9,485 bases of DNA from an uncultured Coprococcus sp. (GTDB taxonomy: Bacteria; Bacillota; Clostridia; Lachnospirales; Lachnospiraceae): contig USSH01000077.1 of the NCBI GenBank assembly GCA_900557435.1, forward strand, positions 1 to 9,485, in the 5' to 3' direction. The position numbers and the translations under genes were made by a program. Below are positions 1-6,955 of this stretch, piece by piece (the stretch's first letter is position 1; every line of letters begins with the position of its first letter). The notes under the pieces were generated by a model. That model was not told where the DNA came from. It did no database searches and was given only the letters and a program-made list of their open reading frames with translations.

Positions 1-294
1 CACCTGATCACGTATCTCCTCAACAGAGATGACATTTGGCTTGTCATGTGTGACCCAGATAATATCCGGCTGGTTTCCTGTCTCACACTGGAGGCATGAT
101 TTGCAATGATTACAAGGTTCCGTTCCACCCTCCTCACACTGAAGAGTTTTCACAAGTGCCCTTGTGAGGGTCTTCTTACCACTGCCAGTCTCGCCATTGA
201 TTATATATCCCTGAGATATCTTTCCAAGCTCTATACTGCTCTTGAAATGGCGTATTATGTCTTCATGTCCGATTATTTCTGTGAAATCTATCAT
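1..294 (-). CDS. holB: DNA polymerase III delta prime subunit, N-terminal part (runs off the window)
   Basis: This is the first 98 codons of a clamp-loader ATPase-fold protein; the rest lies beyond position 1. Delta prime is part of the complex that loads the sliding clamp onto primed DNA in the cytoplasm. The start reads MIDFTEIIGH, followed by a Walker A P-loop GETGSGKK at residues 34-41. A cysteine cluster at residues 53, 61, 64, 67 and 70 matches the zinc module of the DnaX/HolB family, and GNQPDIIWV follows, as is usual. The ATG at 294 is preceded by AAGGGGG about 10 bases upstream. The gene lies 70 bases after tmk, probably in one transcript. DnaX (gamma/tau) is the alternative, but position after tmk and the MIDFTEIIGH-type start favour HolB. 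The P-loop is intact, whereas delta prime of E. coli does not bind ATP. Confidence 0.88.
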   Translation of the reverse strand, partial: MIDFTEIIGHEDIIRHFKSSIELGKISQGYIINGETGSGKKTLTRALVKTLQCEEGGTEPCNHCKSCLQCETGNQPDIIWVTHDKPNVISVEEIRDQV

Positions 295-364
295 AAATAC
301 CAACCCCCTTACATTATTAATTCACATTGTCTGTAGCTTTCTGACCTTCTCCCATCAGATTGCA

Positions 365-988
365 TCACAGGTTGAGTTTCTTCTCTACATACTCTGTTAT
401 TATACCATGAATCTCATTGATAGGTAAAGTAGCGTCTATCTTTACTATTCTCTCAGGGTGCATATCCGCCAGCATGCGGTATCCGTCCACTACCTTCTGA
501 TGAAATTCAATTTTTTCATTCTCCATTCTGTCAAGCTCTGCCTGATTCTTTTTTCTCGCAATCCCCTCCTGGGCATTAAGATCCATGAGAAATGTCATAT
601 CAGGCATGATCCCCTGAAGTGCAAATTCATTGACCTTATACACAGTGTCAACGCCCAGACCTCTTCCGATCCCCTGATATACAGCAGAGGAATCAACAAA
701 CCTGTCCGCGATGACTGCCTGTCCGGCTTCAAGTGCAGGCTTGATATTCTCCTTTACAAGCTGGGCTCTGGCAGACGCATACAGAAGCAGTTCTGTCATA
801 TAGCCCATCTCTGTAAATTCCTTGTTCAATATAACCTCACGGATCGCCTCACTGATCGGATTTCCGCCCGGATCTCTCGTTATCAGCACATCATAACCTT
901 TTTTTTCAAGATACTCTTTGAGAAGTTCTCTCTGTGTTGTCTTGCCGGCTCCATCCGGTCCCTCTATTGTTATAAATATTCCTCGCAT
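365..988 (-). CDS. tmk: Thymidylate kinase (dTMP kinase)
   Basis: The enzyme phosphorylates dTMP to dTDP with ATP, an essential step in dTTP synthesis in the cytoplasm. The 207-residue protein has the normal family length. It shows the P-loop GPDGAGKTT at residues 10-18, the dTMP-binding loop RDPGGN at 38-43, the DR motif at 95-96 followed by FVDSSAVYQG, and a LID region near 141-159 (ARKKNQAELDRMENE) with arginine at 145, as in the ELDRxE-type enzymes. The usual REPGGT motif reads RDPGGN here, two conservative changes. The ATG at 988 follows a weak AGGG ribosome binding site. A possible hairpin (1002-1026) lies directly upstream. The gene sits 101 bases after the decarboxylase gene and 70 before holB, the arrangement seen around Bacillus tmk, though yaaQ and yaaR are missing between tmk and holB. 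Confidence 0.96.
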   Translation of the reverse strand: MRGIFITIEGPDGAGKTTQRELLKEYLEKKGYDVLITRDPGGNPISEAIREVILNKEFTEMGYMTELLLYASARAQLVKENIKPALEAGQAVIADRFVDSSAVYQGIGRGLGVDTVYKVNEFALQGIMPDMTFLMDLNAQEGIARKKNQAELDRMENEKIEFHQKVVDGYRMLADMHPERIVKIDATLPINEIHGIITEYVEKKLNL

Positions 989-1001
989 ATCTTAACCCTA
1001 T

Positions 1002-1026
1002 GTACATGCACCGCAAATGCATATAC
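1002..1026 (-). other. Possible hairpin just upstream of tmk
   Basis: On the minus strand GTATATGCA pairs with TGCATGTAC across the seven-base loop TTTGCGG, giving a nine-base stem with one G-U wobble. It ends about 13 bases before the tmk start codon and next to its weak AGGG ribosome binding site, in the 101-base gap after the decarboxylase gene. There is no U tract, so it is not an intrinsic terminator. It could be an RNA processing site or could influence tmk translation, but the stem is AT-rich and may be chance. Confidence 0.3.
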
Positions 1027-1089
1027 GCCTTTCTTCTTATATAATTTGCTCATACGGTTCATCACAAAGTACCACAGCTTGCATGCTTT

Positions 1090-2775
1090 TCACTTCTCGC
1101 ACAGCACAACTATACATCCATCATCCACACCTGACACATTCAGCCCGCTTCTTATCATTGTATCTATTCCGCAGACAGCCCGCTCGTCCACTATCTCTCC
1201 AGGAGCCAGCACCGGAATCCCCGGCGGATATGCATATACAAATGCGCCCGAAATTCTTCCCACCGACATTTCAAGAGACACTATCTCTGAAGGCTCATCC
1301 CATGCTTTCCCGGGAACCACCGCAGATCTTCTCCCGGATATAATGTCCATTGCTCTGCTGCCATCCACGATCACACTGTGCTCTAAGTCATTGTCTATCT
1401 CTTCTATCGCCCTAAACAGTATATCATAACTGGCGGCACTGTCCACCACAGATGATATACAAATGACATAACTCACCGAAGCCATCTCCACGATCAGCCC
1501 ATACCTGTCAGCCAGTATGTCAGCGAGCATAACTCCGGTAAATATCTGTCCTGCTCTGTCCACAGTTCCCGGTCTCACGACAAATACCAATCTTCCCTCA
1601 TCGTGGTCAAATACTTTATACGTGACGCAGATCTCACCATTTTTATCCAAATACTCATCTGATCCGGCCAAGCTCTGACAACTTGCCGACTCGTGACTCT
1701 GGCTGATTCTTGCTGCGTACACATCAGGTTTGAACAGACGAATATTTCTGAGGCCGTCACATTTTTCAGCAAATGTCTCAAGTCTCCGTCCATACTCGGC
1801 AAATCCTGCTCTGTTATTTGCGCCCAATGCCACAGCCTTCTCCATGCTCTGCATGAATATATACGAAGGGGACGAGGTCTGGAATATCTGCATATATCTC
1901 CTGGCTCTCTCATCAAGTTCCGGATCCATAACATGAAGAAGCGATGTCTGAGTGAGTGCAGGCATGGTCTTGTGAAGGCTTTCGATGACGATATCCGCTC
2001 CCTGTTCCATGGCGGTTTCATGCCCTTCCATGAAGTTCAGATGCGCTCCCTGCGCCTCATCCACTATGAGATATATTCCATATCTGTGTACGATTTCGGC
2101 TATGATTCTTATGTCTGATATGACGCCCTCATATGTGGGCGATGTGATGATCACCGCACTCGGCTTTCTGCCATCTGTTATCAACGTGTTGATCGCACGC
2201 TCTAGCTTATCCGGCGATATATCACCCAATATGTCCGTCCTTTCTGACACTTCACGATCATCTTCATCGCCTGGAGCCATCATTGCCAATGCTTCGCAAT
2301 CATCTTCACCACCGGCATCTGTCATTCCATCCGTTATTGCCCGGGTTGCATTCTGCCCCATACAGTCAGGCCATTTCATATCCACATAATCCGGCACTAT
2401 GTATTCAGGTTCAAGCTCAAGCATGCAGATGGCATTGTACACTGCCTTATGGCAGTTCCTGGCAGCAAGTATCACATCTCCCCTGTGACATGTGGCATGG
2501 ATAGCCGTCATGATCCCGGATGTGGAACCGTTCACCAGCATGTACGTCGCAAATGTGCCGTACACCTTTTTCATCTCGGCAAGGCTGTCCGCTATGAACA
2601 TCTCCGGCTCATGCATATCATCAAGATCCTTTGCCTCTGTGAAATCATGTGCATATACTCCATTCCAGAAGCTTTCCAGCTCTTCTAACGGCTGTCTCTT
2701 GTGTCCCGGCATATGCCATGGGTACGTGCTCTTCTCTATATATTTTTCAAGCGCTTCATTTATATATTCTTTCAA
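1090..2775 (-). CDS. Orn/Lys/Arg decarboxylase family protein (PLP-dependent, fold type I)
   Basis: Members decarboxylate lysine, ornithine or arginine to cadaverine, putrescine or agmatine; the substrate cannot be told from the sequence. Visible marks are MPGHKR at residues 22-27, NGSTSGI at 82-88 (cofactor phosphate region), SPTYEGVISD at 212-221, VDEAQGAH at 238-245 with the PLP-binding Asp239, and ESLHKT at 265-270 with Lys269 as the Schiff-base lysine. A C-terminal domain contains YAYPPGIPVLAPGE at 514-527. At 561 residues it is about 75 longer than the usual 480-490 of the short family (such as B. subtilis YaaO). Two apparent insertions explain this: an acidic Gly/Asp/Glu-rich one near 141-186 and a Ser-rich one near 356-385. 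The start is TTG at 2775, with GGAG seven bases upstream and no competing in-frame ATG nearby. It is the first gene of a likely transcript with tmk and holB. Confidence 0.9.
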   Translation of the reverse strand: MKEYINEALEKYIEKSTYPWHMPGHKRQPLEELESFWNGVYAHDFTEAKDLDDMHEPEMFIADSLAEMKKVYGTFATYMLVNGSTSGIMTAIHATCHRGDVILAARNCHKAVYNAICMLELEPEYIVPDYVDMKWPDCMGQNATRAITDGMTDAGGEDDCEALAMMAPGDEDDREVSERTDILGDISPDKLERAINTLITDGRKPSAVIITSPTYEGVISDIRIIAEIVHRYGIYLIVDEAQGAHLNFMEGHETAMEQGADIVIESLHKTMPALTQTSLLHVMDPELDERARRYMQIFQTSSPSYIFMQSMEKAVALGANNRAGFAEYGRRLETFAEKCDGLRNIRLFKPDVYAARISQSHESASCQSLAGSDEYLDKNGEICVTYKVFDHDEGRLVFVVRPGTVDRAGQIFTGVMLADILADRYGLIVEMASVSYVICISSVVDSAASYDILFRAIEEIDNDLEHSVIVDGSRAMDIISGRRSAVVPGKAWDEPSEIVSLEMSVGRISGAFVYAYPPGIPVLAPGEIVDERAVCGIDTMIRSGLNVSGVDDGCIVVLCEK

Positions 2776-2782
2776 TACTTTT

Positions 2783-2787
2783 CTCCG
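2783..2787 (-). promoter_or_regulatory. Ribosome binding site that fixes the TTG start of the decarboxylase gene
   Basis: On the minus strand CGGAG ends seven bases before a TTG codon at 2775. The nearest upstream ATG is out of frame and soon meets a stop, so the TTG is the best supported start. Confidence 0.7.
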
Positions 2788-2816
2788 AACATATCTCTAT
2801 ATAATCTATCTCTCGT

Positions 2817-2846
2817 ATCATAACATATTTTCACATTTATATTCAA
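2817..2846 (-). promoter_or_regulatory. Sigma-A type promoter of the decarboxylase-tmk-holB unit
   Basis: On the minus strand TTGAAT (-35, at 2846-2841) is separated by 18 bases from TATGAT (-10, at 2822-2817). A TG two bases in front of the -10 gives an extended -10 element. Transcription would start near 2810, about 35 bases before the TTG start codon. It lies between the terminator of the upstream reductase gene and the decarboxylase gene, where a promoter is needed. Confidence 0.6.
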
Positions 2847-2885
2847 TCTGCCTGCCATACATTAGCGATGTGCGCCGCCTGACAC

Positions 2886-2919
2886 AAAAAACAGGAGAAA
2901 CCATAATCGGCTTCTCCTG
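2886..2919 (-). terminator. Intrinsic terminator of the aldo/keto reductase gene
   Basis: On the minus strand an 11-base stem (CAGGAGAAGCC with GGTTTCTCCTG, one G-U wobble, six-base loop) is followed at once by six T residues. It starts 39 bases after the stop codon of the reductase gene. On the plus strand the wobble becomes an A-C mismatch and there is no T run, so it works in the minus direction only. Confidence 0.9.
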
Positions 2920-2958
2920 CGAGGGGTTTATGAAAAAGTTAGTTTTAAGCGTTATTAT

Positions 2959-3987
2959 TTATGATCTGCCAAATGCCGCAACAGCATCCTCGATCTTCTG
3001 CAGTTCTTCCTCTGTCATGACTGTATGCGCCTGCTTCTCAGCAGCCTTGAGATTGCTGATGATCTGTTCAGGCTTTGAAGCACCGATCAGCACTGTTGTG
3101 ACCTCCGGCTTGTTCAACAGCCATGCGATGGCAAGTTCTGAGAGCTTCATATCATATCCGGCTGCGATCTCATTTAACTGATTGAGGAGAGGTCTAGTTT
3201 CAAGCACCTGATCCTCATGAAGGAATCTTCCGTCCTTCACTGCCCTGCTGTCCGCCGGCATATCCTTCAGATATCTGTCTGTCAGCATTCCCTGTGCCAG
3301 AGGAGAGAAGCATATGAGTCCCTTGCCTGATGCGTATGTCTGCTTCAGAAGTCCATTCTTCTCAACAGATCTGTCCAGTATGCTGTATCTGTTCTGATTT
3401 ATCACAAATGGCACATGAAGCTCATCAAGTATGCGCTCTGCCTTTGCCATGGTTGGTCCGTCATAGTTGGAGAGTCCGACATAGAGTGCCTTTCCACTCT
3501 TCACTATCTGTGCCAATGCTCCCATGGTCTCCTCGAGCGGAGTGTTCGGATCCATTCTGTGATGATAGAATATATCCACGTATGGGATGCCAAGTCTTTT
3601 AAGGCTCTGGTCCAGACTTGCTATGAGGTACTTTCTGCTGCCCCAGTTACCGTAAGGGCCTTCCCACATATCGAATCCGGCCTTCGTGCTGATTATCAGC
3701 TCATCCCTGTACGCACCCAGATCCTCTCTGAGTATCTTTCCAAAGTTCTCCTCTGCACTTCCGTACACTGGTCCATAGTTGTTCGCTATATCAAAATGTG
3801 TTATTCCGTTGTCAAATGCGGTAAAGCACATCTTCTTCATATTCTCGTAATCGTCATTTGTTCCAAAGTTGTGCCAGAGTCCAAGTGCCAGAGGTGGCAT
3901 CATGAGACCGCTGTCTCCGCAGTGTCTGTAAAATCCTGTATCTTCAACATTTTTATATCTATTCTCTGCTGCCTTATAATCTCCCAT
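2959..3987 (-). CDS. Aldo/keto reductase, YghZ/Gpr-like (AKR14 type)
   Basis: The predicted role is NADPH-dependent reduction of small aldehydes in the cytoplasm. The closest characterised relative I recognise is E. coli YghZ (Gpr), which reduces L-glyceraldehyde 3-phosphate and methylglyoxal. Shared stretches are ALGLWHNFG at residues 34-42, GITHFDIANNYGP at 61-73, GSAEENFG at 76-83, YRDELIISTKAG at 93-104 and SRKYLIASLDQSLKR at 117-131. The catalytic tetrad is Asp66, Tyr71, Lys102 and His143. LIGASKPEQIISN near the C-terminus is the cofactor-binding end of the barrel. The length of 342 residues is normal. The ATG at 3987 has GAGAGG seven bases upstream. It has its own terminator and probably its own promoter, so it appears to be monocistronic. 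No neighbour points to a particular substrate. Confidence 0.93.
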   Translation of the reverse strand: MGDYKAAENRYKNVEDTGFYRHCGDSGLMMPPLALGLWHNFGTNDDYENMKKMCFTAFDNGITHFDIANNYGPVYGSAEENFGKILREDLGAYRDELIISTKAGFDMWEGPYGNWGSRKYLIASLDQSLKRLGIPYVDIFYHHRMDPNTPLEETMGALAQIVKSGKALYVGLSNYDGPTMAKAERILDELHVPFVINQNRYSILDRSVEKNGLLKQTYASGKGLICFSPLAQGMLTDRYLKDMPADSRAVKDGRFLHEDQVLETRPLLNQLNEIAAGYDMKLSELAIAWLLNKPEVTTVLIGASKPEQIISNLKAAEKQAHTVMTEEELQKIEDAVAAFGRS

Positions 3988-4033
3988 ATCGATACCTCTC
4001 TTAAAAATATTTTGCTAAAATATCCACTCCCCG

Positions 4034-4062
4034 ATCATATAAAACCCGGTAGTTACACAAAA
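4034..4062 (-). promoter_or_regulatory. Candidate promoter of the aldo/keto reductase gene
   Basis: On the minus strand TATGAT (4039-4034) is a good -10 element, 17 bases after a poor -35 element TTTTGT (4062-4057). The spacing to the start codon at 3987 is about 46 bases. The weak -35 overlaps one arm of the inverted repeat at 4059-4119, which would suit a regulated promoter. Confidence 0.35.
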
Positions 4063-4119
4063 GAAACCACCCCACTTACAATTTCACTTAAAATTTCATG
4101 GACACAGATGGTTTCTTTT
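4059..4119 (-). terminator. Inverted repeat, possible terminator of the two-component operon or operator of the reductase gene
   Basis: AAAAGAAACCA (4059-4069) and TGGTTTCTTTT (4109-4119) are perfect 11-base complementary arms separated by 39 bases. As minus-strand RNA the stem extends by about three more pairs including wobbles and ends in a U-rich stretch, as a loose terminator would. It lies 155 bases after the kinase stop codon. The arms could instead be paired protein-binding sites, since their centres are 50 bases apart and one overlaps the candidate reductase promoter. The rest of this 286-base gap (3988-4273) is AT-rich and holds no gene that I can see. Confidence 0.4.
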
Positions 4120-4170
4120 TATTTATGCAAGTTATCACTACATTTTGAAGTATATCATACCGATTACATC

Positions 4171-4192
4171 AAAAAAATATGAATATTTTTTT
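4171..4192. repeat. A/T-only palindrome
   Basis: Two perfect ten-base complementary arms, AAAAAAATAT and ATATTTTTTT, are separated by GA. The site lies 82 bases past the stop codon of the kinase gene in an AT-rich stretch. A stem made only of A-T pairs is weak, so its role, if any, is unknown. Confidence 0.5.
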
Positions 4193-4273
4193 ATTATATA
4201 TGAAATTTTTATAAATGTTCTGTCTAAATTATCCCTGGACATTTTTACTATCCTCTGTATGCCTGTTACGCAT

Positions 4274-6181
4274 TTACCGGGAGCTTATAAACACCGAAAA
4301 AGTGCCATCATGATATGACAGCCTTCCTTTTAAGCCATACTTGTCAAGTATCGTCCTCACAACAAAAAGCCCGAGTCCACTGCCACCGCCTGTTCTGCTG
4401 CCGCTGCCCTTCACATACGGATCCCACAGCGAATCTATGTCATCTGGCAGGACATCGTCCGTTGTGTTGCTTATCGTCACCTTTCCATCTGACATCTCTA
4501 TATTTATAATTCCATTTTTCATGCCGTGTCTCACCGCATTTGTCACCAGGTTTTCCGCAACGCGTTTCATCGATTCCATATCTGCATTTAAGGTACAATC
4601 TCCATCAAATGTCACCACCATATTTTTTCTCTGTATCGACACCTCATTTTCGGCTATAACTTTTCTGAAGAGTTCCGCCATATCAACGCTCTCAAGCTTT
4701 TCTCCTTTTCGCCGTTTTCCGGTCTCCAGCCTGTCTAACTCCAGCATCTGCTCAATCATTCCATTCATCCTTCGCACATTTTCTGATATTGCCTCCGCAT
4801 ACTGCTGCCTCTTGTCCGTATGCACATTTGCGAGAAGGTTCTCCGCATAACCCGACATAGCCATGAGTGGGGTTTTGAGATCGTGAGCCATAGCATTTGT
4901 CATATTGCGTCTGTACTCCTGACGGTCATAGCGGGTCTTTCTCGTCAGGTATATGACAGCAGTCGCAAATACAGTTATGCACGCTATACACCATATGGCT
5001 ATCCTTCTTATATCCCCGGCTAGTTCCCGTATGACTGCATCCGCGTCATAGGAACACACCCCGGCAAGTATGCACTGTCTGCCATTTGCAAGCGTGACTC
5101 TGCCCTCCATGGCAGCGTAACCCCTGCCGTCGCCATCCTGGATACCGCACACATTGTTTCCTGTGTAATCTATCTTCTTTTTGCCGAACAGAAAGTCTCC
5201 GCTTGCTGAGCCTATGTGACAAGTCCATACCAGTCTGGTCATCTGTCCGCTTGCCACATACCGGGTGCTGGATGCTTTGATAACCCTGTCCAGCGCATCG
5301 CTCTCGGTTTCCAGCAGCTGATCCATGTCCCTGAATGTCCTGATATCCGTCACCACATACTTTTCCCCATTCATGACAAATGTTGAATTGATAGCGTCAT
5401 CAAAAGTAAGCTTTTCCAGTGTCACATCATACTCCGAATAGCCCGACGCATCCGCCGGGCCATCGTAAAATACGCTTTCGTCCGTGTATCTGTCAGGCCC
5501 CTGTATCGTGAAGCTGCTTCCATTTTCACTGTCCCGCAGATACACTTTTCCTATGCACGGATCGGCTACGTTCTTAACTCCGCAGATATCCCCCGAATAT
5601 TCATATACCGACACCCTATTGTCAAGAACCTTCGTCAGTCCACTGTCATCACACACATAATATCCGCTTATGCCGGTATCCAGATTCCTGACACACATGA
5701 TAGTAAATGGCTTGTTTTGATTCACAATGCTGCTCAGATCGATCCTCTGGAACGTTTCAGAATCGTACAGTCTATATAAGGTATTACAGTTATTTATAAG
5801 ATAGTGATTGTACAGCCAGTCTTCATTTGTCACATCCATGAGTACCTCGCCATTCAAATATGAATTCCACATTATCGTATTGTATGCCCTTATATACGCC
5901 GCGCTATCTTCATCCACGGAATCGGCAAATTCATCCTGAGTCTGTACTGTGTTCATCCTCTCATGGACACTCCCCATCATATCATCAACCGAATCAGACA
6001 TCTTGTTATACAACATCATGCTCGCAGTTCTGTATGACACATATGCCAGAGTTCCGATCATAACCGTACATACCAATGCCACCACTATCAGCTCCACCCA
6101 CCAGATGGGTTTTCTCATGAGTTTCATTTTCTTTTCATGTTTTTGTTTTTTGCATTTTTGATTTTCATTCGATTTTCCCAT
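4274..6181 (-). CDS. Sensor histidine kinase with large extracytoplasmic domain
   Basis: This membrane protein senses an unknown signal and phosphorylates the response regulator encoded just upstream. After a lysine-rich N-terminus come a first membrane segment (about 26-50), an outside domain (about 51-391) and a second membrane segment (about 392-413). No HAMP domain is evident: the dimerisation domain follows almost directly, with the phospho-acceptor in MAHDLKTPLM (His433). The ATPase domain has the N box ENLVTNAVRHG (543-553) and the glycine-rich GGGSGLGL (598-605). The usual DxGxG motif is replaced by SNTTDDVLPDD near 571-581, a degeneration seen in other Firmicute kinases. The outside domain contains nine cysteines (132, 163, 177, 200, 209, 321, 345, 370, 376), and I do not recognise its fold. 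The ATG at 6181 has AAGGAGG nine bases upstream, overlapping the regulator's stop codon. Confidence 0.93.
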   Translation of the reverse strand: MGKSNENQKCKKQKHEKKMKLMRKPIWWVELIVVALVCTVMIGTLAYVSYRTASMMLYNKMSDSVDDMMGSVHERMNTVQTQDEFADSVDEDSAAYIRAYNTIMWNSYLNGEVLMDVTNEDWLYNHYLINNCNTLYRLYDSETFQRIDLSSIVNQNKPFTIMCVRNLDTGISGYYVCDDSGLTKVLDNRVSVYEYSGDICGVKNVADPCIGKVYLRDSENGSSFTIQGPDRYTDESVFYDGPADASGYSEYDVTLEKLTFDDAINSTFVMNGEKYVVTDIRTFRDMDQLLETESDALDRVIKASSTRYVASGQMTRLVWTCHIGSASGDFLFGKKKIDYTGNNVCGIQDGDGRGYAAMEGRVTLANGRQCILAGVCSYDADAVIRELAGDIRRIAIWCIACITVFATAVIYLTRKTRYDRQEYRRNMTNAMAHDLKTPLMAMSGYAENLLANVHTDKRQQYAEAISENVRRMNGMIEQMLELDRLETGKRRKGEKLESVDMAELFRKVIAENEVSIQRKNMVVTFDGDCTLNADMESMKRVAENLVTNAVRHGMKNGIINIEMSDGKVTISNTTDDVLPDDIDSLWDPYVKGSGSRTGGGSGLGLFVVRTILDKYGLKGRLSYHDGTFSVFISSR

Positions 6182-6190
6182 GTCATCACG

Positions 6191-6197
6191 CCTCCTT
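6191..6197 (-). promoter_or_regulatory. Ribosome binding site of the kinase gene overlapping the regulator stop codon
   Basis: AAGGAGG on the minus strand begins inside the TAA stop of the response regulator gene (6198-6196) and lies nine bases before the kinase ATG. This arrangement suggests translational coupling of the two genes. Confidence 0.8.
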
Positions 6198-6879
6198 ATT
6201 GCACATCCCTTATCTGATATCCCTTTGTGATGACAGTCTTTATCTGCCCGGCAGCCTTGCCAAGCGCCTTTCGCAGCTTTCTGATATGATCGTCCACAAC
6301 TCTGGTTCTTCCGTCATAATCATAACCCCATATATTTACCAGCAGTTCCTCCCGCGACACCACACGTTTTCTGTTCTCCATGAGGTATATGAGAAGTTCC
6401 AACTCTTTTCGCGGCATATCAATGGCTGCACCATCCACAGTCACCGTGAGTGCCGATGTGTCGCAGCATATTAAGCCACACACAAGTTCCCTGTGGATAA
6501 CGGTTCCCTTCGCTCGTCTCACCAACGCCACAGATTTGGCATAGAGTTCTGCAATGGCAAATGGCTTAACCACATAGTCATCGCAGCCAAGTGTATATCC
6601 ATACAGCACATCCTCCTGCCTGGCTCTGGCTGTCAGGAAAATAACCGGTACATCGCTGGTCTTTCTTATCTGTCTGCACAGTTCCCAGCCATCCACTCCC
6701 GGAAGCATGATGTCTAAGAGCACAAGATCATACTGATTCTCATAGAGCATTTCCTCAGCCTGTATGCCATCACAGGCGCAGCTCACATTCATCTCACTTG
6801 CCTCAACTCCTGTGAAATAGTCAGCCACAGCCTCCCTTATGTCGTGGTCATCCTCCACTAGAAGAACCTTGTATCCCAT
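6196..6879 (-). CDS. OmpR/PhoB-family response regulator
   Basis: This is a cytoplasmic DNA-binding transcription factor activated by phosphorylation, almost certainly by the kinase encoded 14 bases downstream. The receiver domain (about 3-117) has the acidic pair Glu9-Asp10-Asp11, the phosphorylation site Asp56 in LVLLDIMLPGVDGWE, Thr83 and Lys105 in VVKPF. A winged-helix DNA-binding domain fills the C-terminus, with VVSREELLVNIWG and the recognition-helix pattern RVVDDHIRKLRKALG, ending in TKGYQI. The length of 227 residues is normal. The ATG at 6879 has GGAGGT six bases upstream. A TATAGT at 6936-6931 could be a -10 element but lacks a good -35, so the promoter may need an activator. The regulon cannot be told from this window. 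Confidence 0.95.
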   Translation of the reverse strand: MGYKVLLVEDDHDIREAVADYFTGVEASEMNVSCACDGIQAEEMLYENQYDLVLLDIMLPGVDGWELCRQIRKTSDVPVIFLTARARQEDVLYGYTLGCDDYVVKPFAIAELYAKSVALVRRAKGTVIHRELVCGLICCDTSALTVTVDGAAIDMPRKELELLIYLMENRKRVVSREELLVNIWGYDYDGRTRVVDDHIRKLRKALGKAAGQIKTVITKGYQIRDVQ

Positions 6880-6955
6880 CTCTGTACCTCCGTCCTAAAA
6901 TAAACATTTTCCCTTCCCATTCGTCCAGCCACTATACGTCTGAAACATATGTCCA

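Noticed and set aside
970..1062. The 30-codon frame MNRMSKLYKKKG... as a real leader peptide gene
   Set aside because: It has no ribosome binding site, no attenuator-like codon run and no terminator after it. It is reported only as a low-interest observation together with the hairpin.
458..1429. A 323-codon plus-strand open frame
   Set aside because: It runs antisense through tmk and the decarboxylase gene, whose conserved motifs are unmistakable. Its own product is Ser/Thr/His/Cys-rich low-quality sequence with no family marks.
1575..2021. A 148-codon minus-strand open frame inside the decarboxylase gene
   Set aside because: It is a shifted frame of the decarboxylase gene. The main frame is intact across it with catalytic residues in place, so there is no frameshift.
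2492..3181. A 229-codon plus-strand open frame
   Set aside because: It spans the ends of two real minus-strand genes and the terminator and promoter between them, and has no recognisable product.
3415..4182. A 255-codon plus-strand open frame
   Set aside because: It is antisense to the aldo/keto reductase gene and continues into AT-rich intergenic DNA. It has no recognisable domain.
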